Below are positions 35,761-46,890 of a stretch of 64,000 nucleotides of DNA, one piece after another (the stretch's first letter is position 1; each line of letters starts with the position of its first letter). Under the pieces are notes generated by a model. That model searched no databases, had not been told where the DNA came from, and saw only the letters and a list, made by a program, of their open reading frames with translations. Source of the DNA: Alisma plantago-aquatica (taxonomy: Eukaryota > Streptophyta > Magnoliopsida > Alismatales > Alismataceae); NCBI GenBank assembly GCA_963693085.1, contig OY856412.1, positions 1,128,488,244-1,128,552,243 on the forward strand, written 5' to 3'. Position numbers and translations under genes: made by a program.

Positions 35761-36134
35761 TGGTGTTTGTTAAAGCTGTGCTTTGCTGCTACACTCACAC
35801 ATGCGTGCCCACACACAAATCCTGGATCCTTTATTTTTTATTGGGTATCTACTACACCTTTGAAAAGGGAATATAACACATTTTTGCTAATAGATTTTTT
35901 TAATTGAATATTCATATTTTTCCATCATGTAAGTTTAAGAGGGAACAATTGATGTCTCATACGTCTTTGTATGTATATCAATTCAAAGCATCTTGAGGCA
36001 AATTGAAGAAGTGGCATAGATCATGTTTTGTTGATAAATATCTTTGTTTTAATAATGACTTGTCTAACCTATGATATATTTTTTACAGGTACTGGTCTAC
36101 TCTTGCCAGGGATGTGCCATTTACTGGTCTTCTG

Positions 36135-39100
36135 GTGCGTTTATCTTCTGTTTCTTACCAAGTAGCTCATTTGTTTTGCCATGCAAATGCTTGATACAAT
36201 AAAATAATCGGCTAGTTTTTTCATAGCCTATTAGCCCAGTCATGAGAAACATTACCTGACAACACTTTAGCTCTTTTGTCCTAATTTAAAAAAGTGTGTC
36301 AAATATGTTTTTGTAAAAGCAAACTCAATTGCATTGGCAGTGCTAAGGCCTAGTTTGGGAAAGACATTTGTAAATGCGGCATTTTATGTACAGAAGTAAC
36401 AGTAACATACTTGTTAAGTAATATATACAACACCGTTCAGATTTAGCAGTTAAAAATTGCATTTATAAAGCTACCCAAAACAAATATCTTTTCTGATCAC
36501 CGCGTTTCTTTCGGGATGAGGCCAGTCGCATGAGCTGGAACATAGCAACCTGCAGGAAGTGTTTTCTAATCCAGGAGCTGAATTACCACGACACTCAAGA
36601 CCTAAGCATTAAATACCTGTAGTCATAAATATGGAACGAAAATGGCCCCCTAATGAAATATCATACTTTTATATTAGAAACATAAATATTGCATTAAAAG
36701 TCATTTTATTTAAAAGACGAATCAGACAATTTTATACAACTAGTTTAACGTTTATATGTTTTCATATGAATATAAAACATATATCTTGCAACTTAAATTA
36801 GGAGTTAAGATTAGCATGGATATCAGTCTTCGTTCCACTTAAAGCAAAGCATGGAAATTATTTAGCATATAAAATCAGGACTGCAAATCATAGTTAGCCG
36901 GATTCAATTTTACACGCCAAATGGGATTGATGACTAAACTCTGACAGAAGACTGGTTTTGCCTCAAATCTGGATTGAACTTCTTTTGCAAAAATAGTATT
37001 TGGCCTGGATTAAACCTCTACCATATCAGCAAAACATGAATGAACAGGGTTCCAAATTCAGCCAAAAGGAACAAGCCTCAGAGCATACTGAAGCTAGCAC
37101 CTTGGTTAATTTGTGTTGCCAACAAACTCATTTTTCCTAGGAAGGTATCCAGATGTAGTGAATATTGACCAAACATTCAAACATAGATTGTGATCCTTAC
37201 TTCAAATGTTGGCGTTGAAAGGAATATAACACATATATGTCCTACAAAACCATCACAAAGACTCAAGGCGCATAAAGTTAAGGCACATGCTACGCCTAGG
37301 TAGCTTACTAGGAATATGCTTTGACCATATGGATTGCTTAGGTAGAGGCAATCGGTTGAAGCAAGTACTTGTCACCTTGAACGATACAAGTCCAAGGGAA
37401 AAAATATATAATTCAAGTCCAATACATTCATCTCTATCTAAGAAAAGAATTGCTTAGACAAAGATCTATCCATTGTTATCCAAACAAAGGATTTCTAGTA
37501 TGTTCTCAACCCAAGTGCTACCTTCATAAGAAACCAAGTATTACCTTTAAAAGCTTGAGCAGAAGTGGGAGGGAGGAGTATCTTACATTTTGACGGTGGA
37601 TTACCGATGTGAGTTGGTGTGATAGTACTTCTCGAAAACAATAGATTAACATAAAATGTGATACATTTGGAGTAGGCTTGGAAGAAAAATCAAATTTGAT
37701 CCAAACGACAACTAGTGGAATTTGTATATTCAAAACCACTATAGACCAGGCCCAAGATCATGTGCTTATTGTGGAGTGGACCTAACAAACTTGCAGATTC
37801 GCTACGAACTTATTTGATCCAGTAAACTAGGTTGTTGGGAACACATTAGACTACGTTCTTATTGCGAACGCAAGCTCTGAAACCTTTTGTCTAACATTAT
37901 CACCTCAACATTGGTGACGAGAGTCCATGATCATAGCTCTAGCTTAGACATGACACACCCATCCTCAAATTGACAACATTTTTTGTATTGTGGGTTTTTT
38001 GGGTTTAGATCAGGTGTGATTTGTATATGTTTGAGTAGGATCGGTTTTCATTCAGACTGGGCTGTTTTGAATCCATAGAATCTGACATGTTGCCATTCTT
38101 ACTACGGATTTCATTTGCTTCTTATATTCTTAAGCAAGCCATCTTTTCCTTCTACATTGTTTTGTTTCATATCTAGTTCAATCTCTTGAGCAAGAACATC
38201 GATGGATGCCTAATCTATCATGGAAATTATCCTAGTGAGATGGAAGTGGGCATGGTGAGACTGTCTTTGGGGTGGAAAATACAAGTGAGGTGGTACGTAG
38301 AGAAGAAAGTAGAGGGCACTAAGGTTGTGGCAATCAAGAGGATGGGTTGGGATGGTGAATGCAATTCTAATGGAAGAATGAGGGCTCAACGGTTACAAGA
38401 CAGTAGAGAGGGTGTGTATTTTTATCAGGTATAAGGTTTATCAGGAATGGGTTATTAGGAAGATAGGAGGAAGTGGGCAAGCGATGAAGCAAGGGGAAAT
38501 AAGGTTTGGACATTGGGTTGCTCTAGTTGGTCCAGGGAATATGTGGAGGGGTTTGTGCCGAGATAGGGGCTAGTGGGTGATGAGTTATTGGGGTAGGATA
38601 AGATGATAGAGGAGCAATTGGAGTTGCTAGGATGATGATCTAGAGAAGGGTGGGTTAATGGTGTGATCAACGGTCCAAAATGATGGTGGTTTCTGGATGA
38701 AGGTTGTGTTGCGTCGCTGGTGGGTGATGATAGGGTCGATACCTAAACCTAATAACTTAGGATTAGGATATGTTACCTCTTAATGGAGAACTACCAATAA
38801 AATTGATACTAACTAATTAATAATTTAAAATCAAATATGATTTTATTCATACTTATTGTGGTGTCTTAGCAAGACCAATATACGACTTGTATATAGGTCT
38901 GCAAACAGAAACAAGATAAGAAGTAATTCGTGTAGGATTAAACCCCATGGATTTACAAGAGAGCCAAGGTAAATACAATAACATAGTAAAAGAATGTGAT
39001 TTATATTAAATTCCTAACAAGTGGTGTTTTAAATAATGGTATGACGACGTCTAAGCTCAGTACACAAAGACAGTTCATTCATGCATCACTCCTTCTAGTA

Positions 39101-39590
39101 GTTCTTTTGGTAGGATTGGGATAGTAATTACTTTGAGTTAACATGGAACAATCATTAAGCATGTATGAAAGACACACCAAGTGTTGAATTAATAAAATTA
39201 TCATATAACCCTTTCCACAAAACCATAAAATTATATACAACTGGCTTACCTTGATAGAATTATTCAACAGGTTGAGTTCAACCCATATTAGGTAGGAAAA
39301 ATAAGGATAGGTAGGGTATTATGTGAATAAAATGCTATAAGAACATAACTAGATACCAACCATGCTTGTGAGCTTAATAAAGTAGGGTTGCACATTATCC
39401 TTTGTACATATAACTCCACCAACAAAATTAGTGGACATATACTTACAGTCAAATTATAATTTTAGTTATTTTTCTATCACTTCGATAGTGATAAGCTCAT
39501 AAATGTCGAGCATATATAGTGTCTAGTAAAGCAATTCTTTTGTTAATGTTTAGAATTGATCATGGTTACATGCCATCTATTGTTGTTTTG
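36135..39590. other. no gene recognised
   Basis: The carrier gene should continue here, but no further carrier exon was found. 38190-38760 is less AT-rich and gives frames on both strands (38186-38434, 38670-38455) without motifs. The remainder is AT-rich intron-like or intergenic sequence. Confidence 0.35.
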
Positions 39591-39591
39591 T

Positions 39592-39810
39592 AGGCATAAA
39601 TGCCCTGTTTGTGGTTTCAATTCACTAGACCCATTGTTGTAGGAAACACATCCCTTTTGGGCATTTAACTAAGCACACCACATGCAAATTGGAGTTGGAG
39701 AATCTGAACAAGTGGGGTGATAAGGTGTTATCATTCAAGTGCAAATATCATTCAGTAATATACTGCCATCACCAGTTGCATACAAGCATGCATCGATAGG
39801 CTTCCACACA
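39592..39810 (+). pseudogene. possible zinc-finger exon fragment
   Basis: After a TTTTGTAG acceptor the frame reads HKCPVCGFNSLDPLL and then stops. In another frame TTCKLELENLNKWGDK and FKCKYHS follow, with Cys/His pairs at the end. The spacing faintly recalls an extended PHD finger, but the match is weak and frameshifted. It is recorded because it lies upstream of the PHD-gene fragment in the same orientation. Confidence 0.2.
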
Positions 39811-40297
39811 CCACAAGTCAATTTAAACTAGAAAAACATACTCATTCATACTGCCATTAGCTAACAAAATAAACATATCCAAGAAGTCAGGTTCTTAAGG
39901 AGCTTCTTGGGTACCTACTTCTTCTTCCTGCATGACATGACATCCAATACAGGCTGTTGCAACACTATCTTAAAATCCTATGAGAAATGGTTATCTTGAT
40001 ATTAGGATCAAGCAAACGATTCAGTCATATAATTGATCTGGTGGAAGACTATGAATCTGGTGGAAGACTATGGGTACCTACTTCTTCAAGTGAGCAGCTC
40101 CATGCGATCACATCATTAATCATGAAAATTATGTTGCTGCACATACATTGGAAACGATGTTAATTAAAAGATTAACATTTGATGCCCTCGTTTTGCATTT
40201 AATATCTGACTGTGCATATGGAGCTGTAAATTTGAACACTAATTAATGTGTAATGACTTCTGCTCCAAGTATTAACATGTTGAAATGTCTTCTGCAG

Positions 40298-41300
40298 AAA
40301 TGTTTCTGTGATGGACTTCTCCAAAAAATACGGCCTAGATTATCGGCTGTTGTATTCTATAGGCACATGACGTGCATGGTATGGCGATTGGGGCTACGTT
40401 TTTGGTGTTGGTGGCTTTGGTGTAACTGCAGAGGCTTACCAGAATGCAATTGAAGCCCTTTCAAGCATTCGGTTGTCCATTTACTTCTCTCACCTAAAGG
40501 CTGAGCACAGTCGACTTCATGATACCATTGCACTCTATTGGTCAGTAACTGACCAGCAGTTGCCGACTGTTAGGGATCTATTTAGGTTCTTAATTGAACA
40601 GGTGCATAACGCACGCAAATAGGCAAACCACCTGAGTACAATGAACTACGTTGAAGAATCCACATGGATGATATGTCCCTGGACTAGGGAGGATGTTGGA
40701 CTGCTGGAAGACACCATGATTAGAGTGCTTAGAGCAGTTGGTCCAGGACGTTGGGTCTCTTTCCAGGCTCTCAGGGATACAACGTTAAATTCTAGTTCTC
40801 CTGAGATGTTGGATTTTTGCCTCAAAGGTTTAGCTGGTAAGTTTACAGAAGATGGCTGTTATGTCATTGTGGCACGCTGCAATCCCAATTCCAATGCAGT
40901 TGAATATTTGTGAGAAAAATATGCAATGTAACAAGTTGAAAAATGTTCTCCTTCAAAAGTTTTGTGCTTACATTATTTTTGTTTTTACTGCATTCAGGCT
41001 TGAGGACGTTTTACATTACTCCAGACGTTTAACAGTTGTTTCACATTTTGCCTCATTTACCTCATGCAAGCCATCAGTTGTACAACTTGTCAGAGATCTA
41101 CAGTTCCTGTATGAAGCCTTGCTGAACCCACAGACCATGCAACAGGACTAGCCGATTTCCATAAGGGATGCTGCTGTTTCAGCTGCAACTAAAATCCTCA
41201 AATGTAAGAAGTTTATTAAGAACTATGAGCAGGAGTTCCTCGATGAATACAAAGCCAGATCATTGGTGATAGTGCGGTGTCAGTTGGACTTGCTCGACAC
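40298..41300 (+). pseudogene. MS1/PTC1/MMD1-type PHD-finger protein gene fragment
   Basis: The exon starting after TTCTGCAG at 40298 encodes SVMDFSKKYGLDYRLLY, then WYGDWGYVFGVGGFGVT, DLFRFLIEQ, VLRAVGPGRWVSFQALRD and ARCNPNSNAVEY. A second exon (from 40998, after CATTCAG) gives LEDVLHYSRR, LVRDLQFLYEALLNP and KCKKFIKNYEQEFLD. These blocks occur in this order in plant nuclear PHD-finger proteins of the MALE STERILITY 1 / PERSISTENT TAPETAL CELL 1 / MMD1 family, which regulate tapetum and pollen development. In-frame stops lie at 40368 (TGA), 40620 (TAG) and 41149 (TAG). The intron 40910-40997 keeps GT-AG. The N-terminus and the C-terminal PHD finger are missing. It is a dead, intron-containing fragment. 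Confidence 0.85.
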
Positions 41301-42003
41301 GCCATGGACAATCTGTTGTCAAGGGGTTTTTTGTTGCATGGAGTAGTTCATGCAAATGGGTATGAACATTTGCTTTGAGTCATTGGGCTTGAAGGTGGGT
41401 CTATAAAAAATTGACTGGATGTGATATAATGGACTTTTGGGCAGTCTTTCCACACAAGGGGTTGAAAGGGAGAATGGAGTAGGCAGGCTTTCCACAGAAA
41501 GGGTTGAAAGTAGTTCTTTTGGAGTCATGGCTCCCATGCAGAGTGTTAGCAATGGACATCCACTACTCTTTCAGCCATTGGTACCTCATAACAGCTGAAG
41601 ATTATTTTCAATATTCATACACATGAGAGTATTAAAGTGTACACTTTATCAAAGGTTGCAGTTGAAAGTTGGTGCCCTACATTTGGTAATAATCCTCAAA
41701 GTCGTCCTTAAATGCAGAACACCCAAAGCACATCGTCATCAGTGTCTTTCACACCAAGAAATCAACGTTTAAATGAGGTGAACCTTATTAGCAAATTTCT
41801 ACATAAGTGTCTTTCACTACAAAAATCCACATGATACCTTTGATTGCATCTTCATATTGAACTTTTGTTGATAGAACTAAAAAAAAGCATGATGGGCTAA
41901 TGTTTAGTTCATTAATCTGTCTATTTTCATCAAATAATTTTATTTGCAAGTCTAGGATAATTATGTTTCTTAGAAATTTGACCTATCAGTCCATTTTAGG
42001 TTT
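41301..42003. other. no gene recognised
   Basis: The PHD finger expected downstream of the MS1-like fragment is not visible. 41440-41530 contains a short direct repeat (CAGTCTTTCCACACAAGG and CAGGCTTTCCACAGAAAG, each followed by GGTTGAAAG). CACTACAAAAATCC at 41816 resembles a CACTA end but lacks subterminal repeats. Confidence 0.35.
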
Positions 42004-42130
42004 GAACAGACACTCGATCGGTCGAGTTCTGGGAAGTGGCAACTCGACCGATCGGTCAATTTCAGGTGTGAACAGACACTCGATCGGTCGAGTTCTGTGA
42101 AGTGGCAACTCGACCGATCAAGTGTCGGTT
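42004..42130. repeat. 66-bp tandem duplication with perfect 13-14-bp hairpins
   Basis: GAACAGACACT begins each copy (42004 and 42070). In copy 1, CGATCGGTCGAGTT (42015-42028) pairs perfectly with AACTCGACCGATCG (42041-42054) across a 12-base loop. In copy 2 the same stem occurs at 42081-42094 and 42107-42119, with the last base changed. The stem itself holds the palindrome CGATCG. It lies near the right end of the CACTA-like element. Confidence 0.9.
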
Positions 42131-42329
42131 GGGAATTTTGGAAAATTAGATTTGGCTAGTTAAACCATGTATTTTTGTGTCCCAAACATTTTTCTAAGCT
42201 TAATTACAAGTCATACATTCATTACAAGTGATTACAAAAATTATTCTACGTCATTTGGGCCTTGAGTCAACAATATGGCATATTCTACTTCAGACTCACT
42301 CTGATTCCTTTTTGTATTTATATTGATAG

Positions 42330-42540
42330 GGTAGAATTGCTTTTAATGATGGATTTCGACCGACAATGCACTTTGGAGTAGAACAGAATCGAAATATAAG
42401 GGTAAGTTGTTTGTTGTACTATGATTTATGTATAAACTTTAAATTCTATTAATATAATGATTTGTCATTTTTAGGAGAAGAATACTCAAGTACCCAACCG
42501 TATGAGGCCTGGCATTGATGAAGAGCACCACACCATTTGA
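42330..42540 (+). other. pair of exon-like segments with good splice sites, function unknown
   Basis: A segment following TTGATAG (42330-42401) ends at a strong donor GTAAGT. The next begins after CATTTTTAG at 42475. Joined, one frame reads FRPTMHFGVEQNRNIR, continues briefly and stops. I do not recognise the family. It may be another captured fragment or the end of a transposon gene. Confidence 0.25.
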
Positions 42541-42859
42541 AGGAATATGGAGACATTACAGATCTTAAGAGTTTCTAGCATGATATGTTAATTGTCATCA
42601 ATCTCAAATTTTAGTACCATATGTATTCGTTATTTATACCAACGTTGAGCATGCAATGTATGGATAATATTTTGCTTCATTAACAGAAATTGGTTTGAGG
42701 TGATTTAACATTTTTATGTATCATTTTGGTGTTGAAACTTCTTATGATGTCATGTGACTCTTATAAAAATATTGCTTGAGGTTATATATACAAAGTTTTA
42801 ATTTAAAATTAATTAACATTCAACAAATCATTCAATAAATAAATAACCAAATCATTTAC

Positions 42860-43316
42860 AGTAATCCCTCAAAAATATATTAATGAAGGTCTTTAGTCCC
42901 TCAAAAATGAGATCTAGATTGGCCATCACAATTGCATTGATGAAGACCACATAACCCCTCAAAAATAATATTAATGAGGGCATTAGCCCTTCAAAAATAT
43001 ATTCTCCAGGACCATCAAGTCCCTCAAAAATGTATTTATGAGAACTAAATATGCCCTCAAAAATATATTTATGAAGGCTAAATAGTCCCTCAAAAATGTA
43101 TTTATGAAGGATAAATAGTCCCTCAATATAACATTCTTGAGGGTCAGTTGGTCCGTGACAATTGTATTCGTGAGGGCCACTGGTATTTGTCACGTGAGTT
43201 CTCTTCACAGACCATTTGTGAGGGCCAGACTCACAACCGTCCCTATTTGTGAGGGCCTGTAGAGAGGGGTTTGTGACAGGACTCACTCGTGAGTAATGGC
43301 CCAATTTTTACTGGTG
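42860..43316. repeat. right subterminal repeat array and terminus of the CACTA-like element
   Basis: About ten irregular units of roughly 30-40 bp are built on CCCTCAAAAATATATTTATG and its variants. They grade into CCCTCACAAAT / ATTTGTGAGGG motifs in both orientations (43140-43260). The terminus is GGCCCAATTTTTACTGGTG at 43316. The minus frames 43304-42852 and 43180-42983 arise from this array and are not considered genes. Confidence 0.75.
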
Positions 43317-46300
43317 AGGGTTGGAAAAACTTTCCTTCATACTGCTAGTCAGCTTACGAACACTCATGGGACACCGTGCATCCTGCATGTACGAATTTGG
43401 AAGATTTTCCCGAAGTAAAATACCTCTAGGTTTTCTTCTCATCTCATTATTTGTCCCTTCTCTAGCCCCTGCTTCCCTCACAAAACCCTAGGGTTCCGAA
43501 AACTACTTCCTATACCCTTTTGAGAATTAGGATTACAAGTATTAAGGTTTAGGCATCTTCCGCCAAATTATAATTAATGCATGTAATCAAGATGTCATTT
43601 ACATACTTTTATGATGCTTTAATTCCCTAAAACTAAAATTGAGAATAATTTATGTGAAACAACATCGCATGCACCAAGACTACCGCCATACCTGACGATA
43701 CACCTCAGGACCACCCAAATGGAAAGCCCTCCCTTAGGAAGAGGATGTACTCAGAGAAGAGGAGGAGGTCTATGGAAGGTGAGTCTTATAAGAAATGGGA
43801 GAGGCCATAGGAGGCCTTCATCGAGAAAGCTCTAAAACCTTATGCGACCCCCTTTGGAATCCCGAAACTAGAAAACGGTCCATATCCCAAAAATGATCCC
43901 ATGTCAGAAGATGAATCTAAGGTTGAAGGTAACTTTGGTTCTGGTGGCCTAGGCTCTGTTGGGCAAGTGGTGATCCATACCCCTAAGATGCTCTGACTAT
44001 AACAATAGAAGAAGATCGGTGAGGCCATCAATGTTCTAGCCCCTCAAATATGCCACTAGAAATGAGAAGGGTGAACCCCTAACTGTCCATCCTTGTCTCT
44101 GAGCCACCATCCTCGTCTTCGTCAAGTTGAACATAGAGAAGTTTTTGGGTAAGGACAAGAAGGAAGTCATGGACACAGTGGATGTCTGGTTCTTAGCTGT
44201 GGAAAGCATCTTTCATATCTTGGAGGTGAAACCCAACAAGAAGGACCTCCTCACCTCTCACCTCCTTGAAGGAGAAGTGAAGCTATGGTGGGAAAACTAT
44301 AATACCAACCAAGATTTGACTAAGGAGTTGATGGTCTGGGTAGATCTCCACATCATTTGCTCCAAAATATTCATTCCTAGCTCTACCAAGAAGGAAAAGG
44401 AGAAGAAGTTCATGATCCTCTATTAGGGCAACATGATGGTGGAAAATTATGCTTGGAAGTTTCATCTCCTAGAGTGCTTTTCCTACATGTTGACTAATGA
44501 ACATCGAGTGGAGAATTTCGTTGAGCATCTACATCCCTAGCTAAAACCCCATTTGATGTCTAGTAAACCCCCTAACTTCAATGGGACCCTCAAGTTTGAC
44601 TTAGACATGAAAAGGACATCATGCATGCTTAGAACATGCCCAAAGGATATTTGGGTTTCACTGAAGGCATTTTTGCCCCGAGAAATGATAACAGAAGACC
44701 AAAGGATCAAAACAATGTCAAGGTTAGAAATAGAGGAAAGGGAAAGCCCTATCATGAGAATTGCACCCCCGACTATCACACCTGTAGGAAGAAGCACTGT
44801 AGCGGATGTCGTTGTGAGTAGAAGGTGTGCTATCATTGTCAACAAGAAGGACACATCTGGTCGAACTATCCTCTCCATGATCCTCAAGGTCCAGGCCCAG
44901 TGGTGGCTCAAATAGTGGTTGTAGAACCACAGGGGGCATCTCCAGTTCCTGGAGAGCATCGATAGGCCTGAGTCTTTCAAACTGACTCATAGAAGGTATC
45001 CATACATAAAACTCTGTTTTCTATAATTTACCATGAAATGCTTAATAGTTTTGACTTCCATAAATATGATTTAGGACTTCTTTGTCATGGGGAATATCAT
45101 GAATTCTACTATGGTTCTACTAATATTTGCATGTTGTGGAATCTCAAAACTATGCTTTATTTGGATTCTAAGGACTTAGGCTATGTCTTGGAAGTCACTA
45201 TCCCTAGTGTTTGTATCTTCTCATCCCTCCTTAAAACACTGGTCATCCACATTAAGTATATGAATAATGAGCTCCCTATCAACTTTATCCTTCTTAATAT
45301 AAATGATTTTGATGTCATTGTAGGAACAGATTGACTTTATAACTATAATGCAAAGATAGACTATAGGGAAAAGAAAATAAGGATTGAGAAGTTGGGTCAT
45401 CCACCATTTATCATTAGAGGTAGGAAAGATGCCACCGCCAGCCTATATGTGTCCATCGTGAAATTGGAAGATATGGTGGCTAAAGGTTGTCAAGTGTTCC
45501 TAGCTTAGTGGCCCAACTAGAGAAGAAGGTGCGGCCCTAAGAGGAAATGGAGGTAGTCAGGGACTATGATGACTTATTCCCGGATGATTTGCCAAGCATA
45601 CCTCCAGAGAGAGAAGTGGATTTCACAATGGAGCTAGCTCTCGGGACAAATCCAATTTTTAGGGCATATTACAAGATGGATCCTGTTGAGTTGCTTGAAT
45701 TAAAGAAGCAACTGCAAGACTCCAAGATAAGGGCTTCATCTAACCCATCACATCCTCGTGGGGAGCTCCAGTCCTCTTCGTGAAAAAGAAGGATGGATCA
45801 CTCTACATGTGCATAGACTACATAATAATAAATTAGACTAGCTCTAAGAATAAGTATGCCCTACCCCACATAAATGACCTATTTGACCATCTTAAAGCCA
45901 CCCAAGTTTTCTCAAAGATCAACCTGAGATCTGGATACCACTAGTCCCGAGTTAAGAGTAAGATATCCCAAAAACCACTTTTCGAACCCACTATGGCCAT
46001 TATGAACTTTGTTTATGCCTTTTGGGTTGTCCAACACTTCAAGTGTGTTCATGAACCTCATGAATAGTGTGTTCCAACTCTTCCTTAACACCTTTATCAT
46101 AGTATTCATAGATGACATCCTAGTCTACTATGATGACCTAGAACAAAACAATGAGCACCTATATAAAGTCCTTGATATCCTGAGAAAGTAGAAGTTCAAC
46201 GGGAAATTCTCAAAATGCAAGTTTTAGATAGACCGAGTTATGTTCCTTAGGGACATTATATCTGAAGGAACCATATCGGTGGACAGTGCCAAAGTAGCAG

Positions 46301-46890
46301 TCGTTCGAGAATGACCAACACCAAAAAATGCATCCCAGATTTGCATTATCCTGGGATTGGTCAGGTATTACTGGAAATTCATCAAGGATTTATCAAAGAC
46401 TAATTTTCCCCTCACTATGATCACCTAGAAGGATGAGAAGTTCATTTGAGCCGATCTGTGTGAAACACAATTCTTAGAGTTGAAGGAAAAGTGTACCTCA
46501 ACCCTCATTTTGACCATACCCTCTGGTGATGATGGTTTTATGATCTTCACCGACGTTCAGAGATGGTCTTAGGAAGAGTGTTAGAGCAAAACAAGCATGT
46601 TGTCGCCTTCCTGCAGACATCTCAAGCCCAAGTTGCATTATTTGACCCATAATCTGGAACATGAGGCAATTGTTAATCCCTCAAAGATTTGGAGACATTA
46701 CCTATATGGGGCTACCTTTGACATCTACATCAACCATAAGAGCTTGAAATACCTATTGACATAGAAGGACGTGAACTTACAACAATGACGTTGGATGGAA
46801 TACTTGAATAATTTTGATTTCACCATAGCCTACCATCCCGGTAAGGCCATTGTGGTATCTGAATCCCTCAGTCAAAAATGCCTCAGTTGT
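43317..46890 (+). pseudogene. Ty3/gypsy gag-pol remnant, chromovirus-like
   Basis: Gag at 44127-44530: FLGKDKKEVMDTVDVW, EGEVKLWWENY and a stop before GNMMVENY. A zinc knuckle at 44828 reads CYHCQQEGHIWSNY, with the last ligand Cys changed to Tyr. The protease region at 45038-45480 keeps FDVIVGTD but not a clear active site. RT at 45547-46400: [36 protein letters not shown] and FMPFGLSN, then FIDDILVYY (catalytic Asp pair present). RNase H traces run to about 46870. There are many stops and frameshifts. Integrase and the 3' LTR are absent. The leader before gag is cut by the CACTA-like terminus, and its partner (PBS and LTR) lies at 27.6-28.8 kb. PEREVDF and the Met-type primer fit a chromovirus such as Tekay/Del, inferred only. 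Confidence 0.85.

Larger units (their letters stand above)
33575..36134 (+). pseudogene. mitochondrial substrate carrier gene fragment, three exons
   Basis: Exon A (33575-33702, after a TTTAG acceptor) encodes FYRGVAPSVTGSLTTSATYFG and on to LEERHPGLSGHWA, split here as FYRGVAPSVTGSL and TTSATYFGIIESTKK. Exon B (34285-34495, after TTCAG) encodes GDTLGSFVYVPCEVMKQRMQ, then YKGMFHVGHSIWRQ and GLRGLYAG. Exon C (36089-36134, after ACAG) encodes YWSTLARDVPFTGLL and ends at a GTGCG donor. PCEVMKQRMQ corresponds to the carrier signature PxE/DxxKxRxQ. The B-C junction keeps the reading phase. I recall this combination from S-adenosylmethionine-carrier-like plant members. Exon B has an in-frame TAG, the end of exon A is lost (TGA after HWA), and the N-terminal repeats and C-terminus are absent. 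It is a dead, intron-retaining fragment, probably captured as genomic DNA. Confidence 0.85.
28828..43316. mobile_element. candidate CACTA-like transposon with captured gene fragments
   Basis: The left end reads CACTACAAAATATTGGCC. The reverse complement of the right end (43316 leftwards) reads CACCAGTAAAAATTGGGCC. The two align with a few mismatches and fit the CACTA pattern. Both ends carry the subterminal motif TTTGTGAGGG in both orientations, densest at 42866-43270. Flanking triplets are ATG (left) and AGG (right), so a 3-bp target duplication is not proven. No TNP2 or other transposase was recognised, so the element would be non-autonomous. Inside lie a mitochondrial-carrier fragment, an MS1-type PHD-finger gene fragment, a LINE 3' end and a copia 5' end. 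On both sides lies Ty3/gypsy sequence in the plus orientation, consistent with insertion in a gypsy leader. The alternative is that the two ends belong to different elements. Confidence 0.5.

Noticed and set aside
40298..41300. Functional MS1-like regulator gene
   Set aside because: There are three in-frame stops, and the N-terminus and PHD finger are missing.
41816..41830. CACTACAAAAATCC as a left CACTA end for the terminus at 43316
   Set aside because: It lacks the TTTGTGAGGG subterminal motifs and the TTGGCC continuation seen at 28828, which pairs better.
42852..43304. Repeat protein with a YIFEGL motif on the minus strand
   Set aside because: It is the reverse translation of the CACTA-like subterminal repeat array.
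44537..44990. Minus-strand proteins opposite the gypsy gag
   Set aside because: They are shadows of the plus-strand gag and zinc-knuckle region and show no family features.
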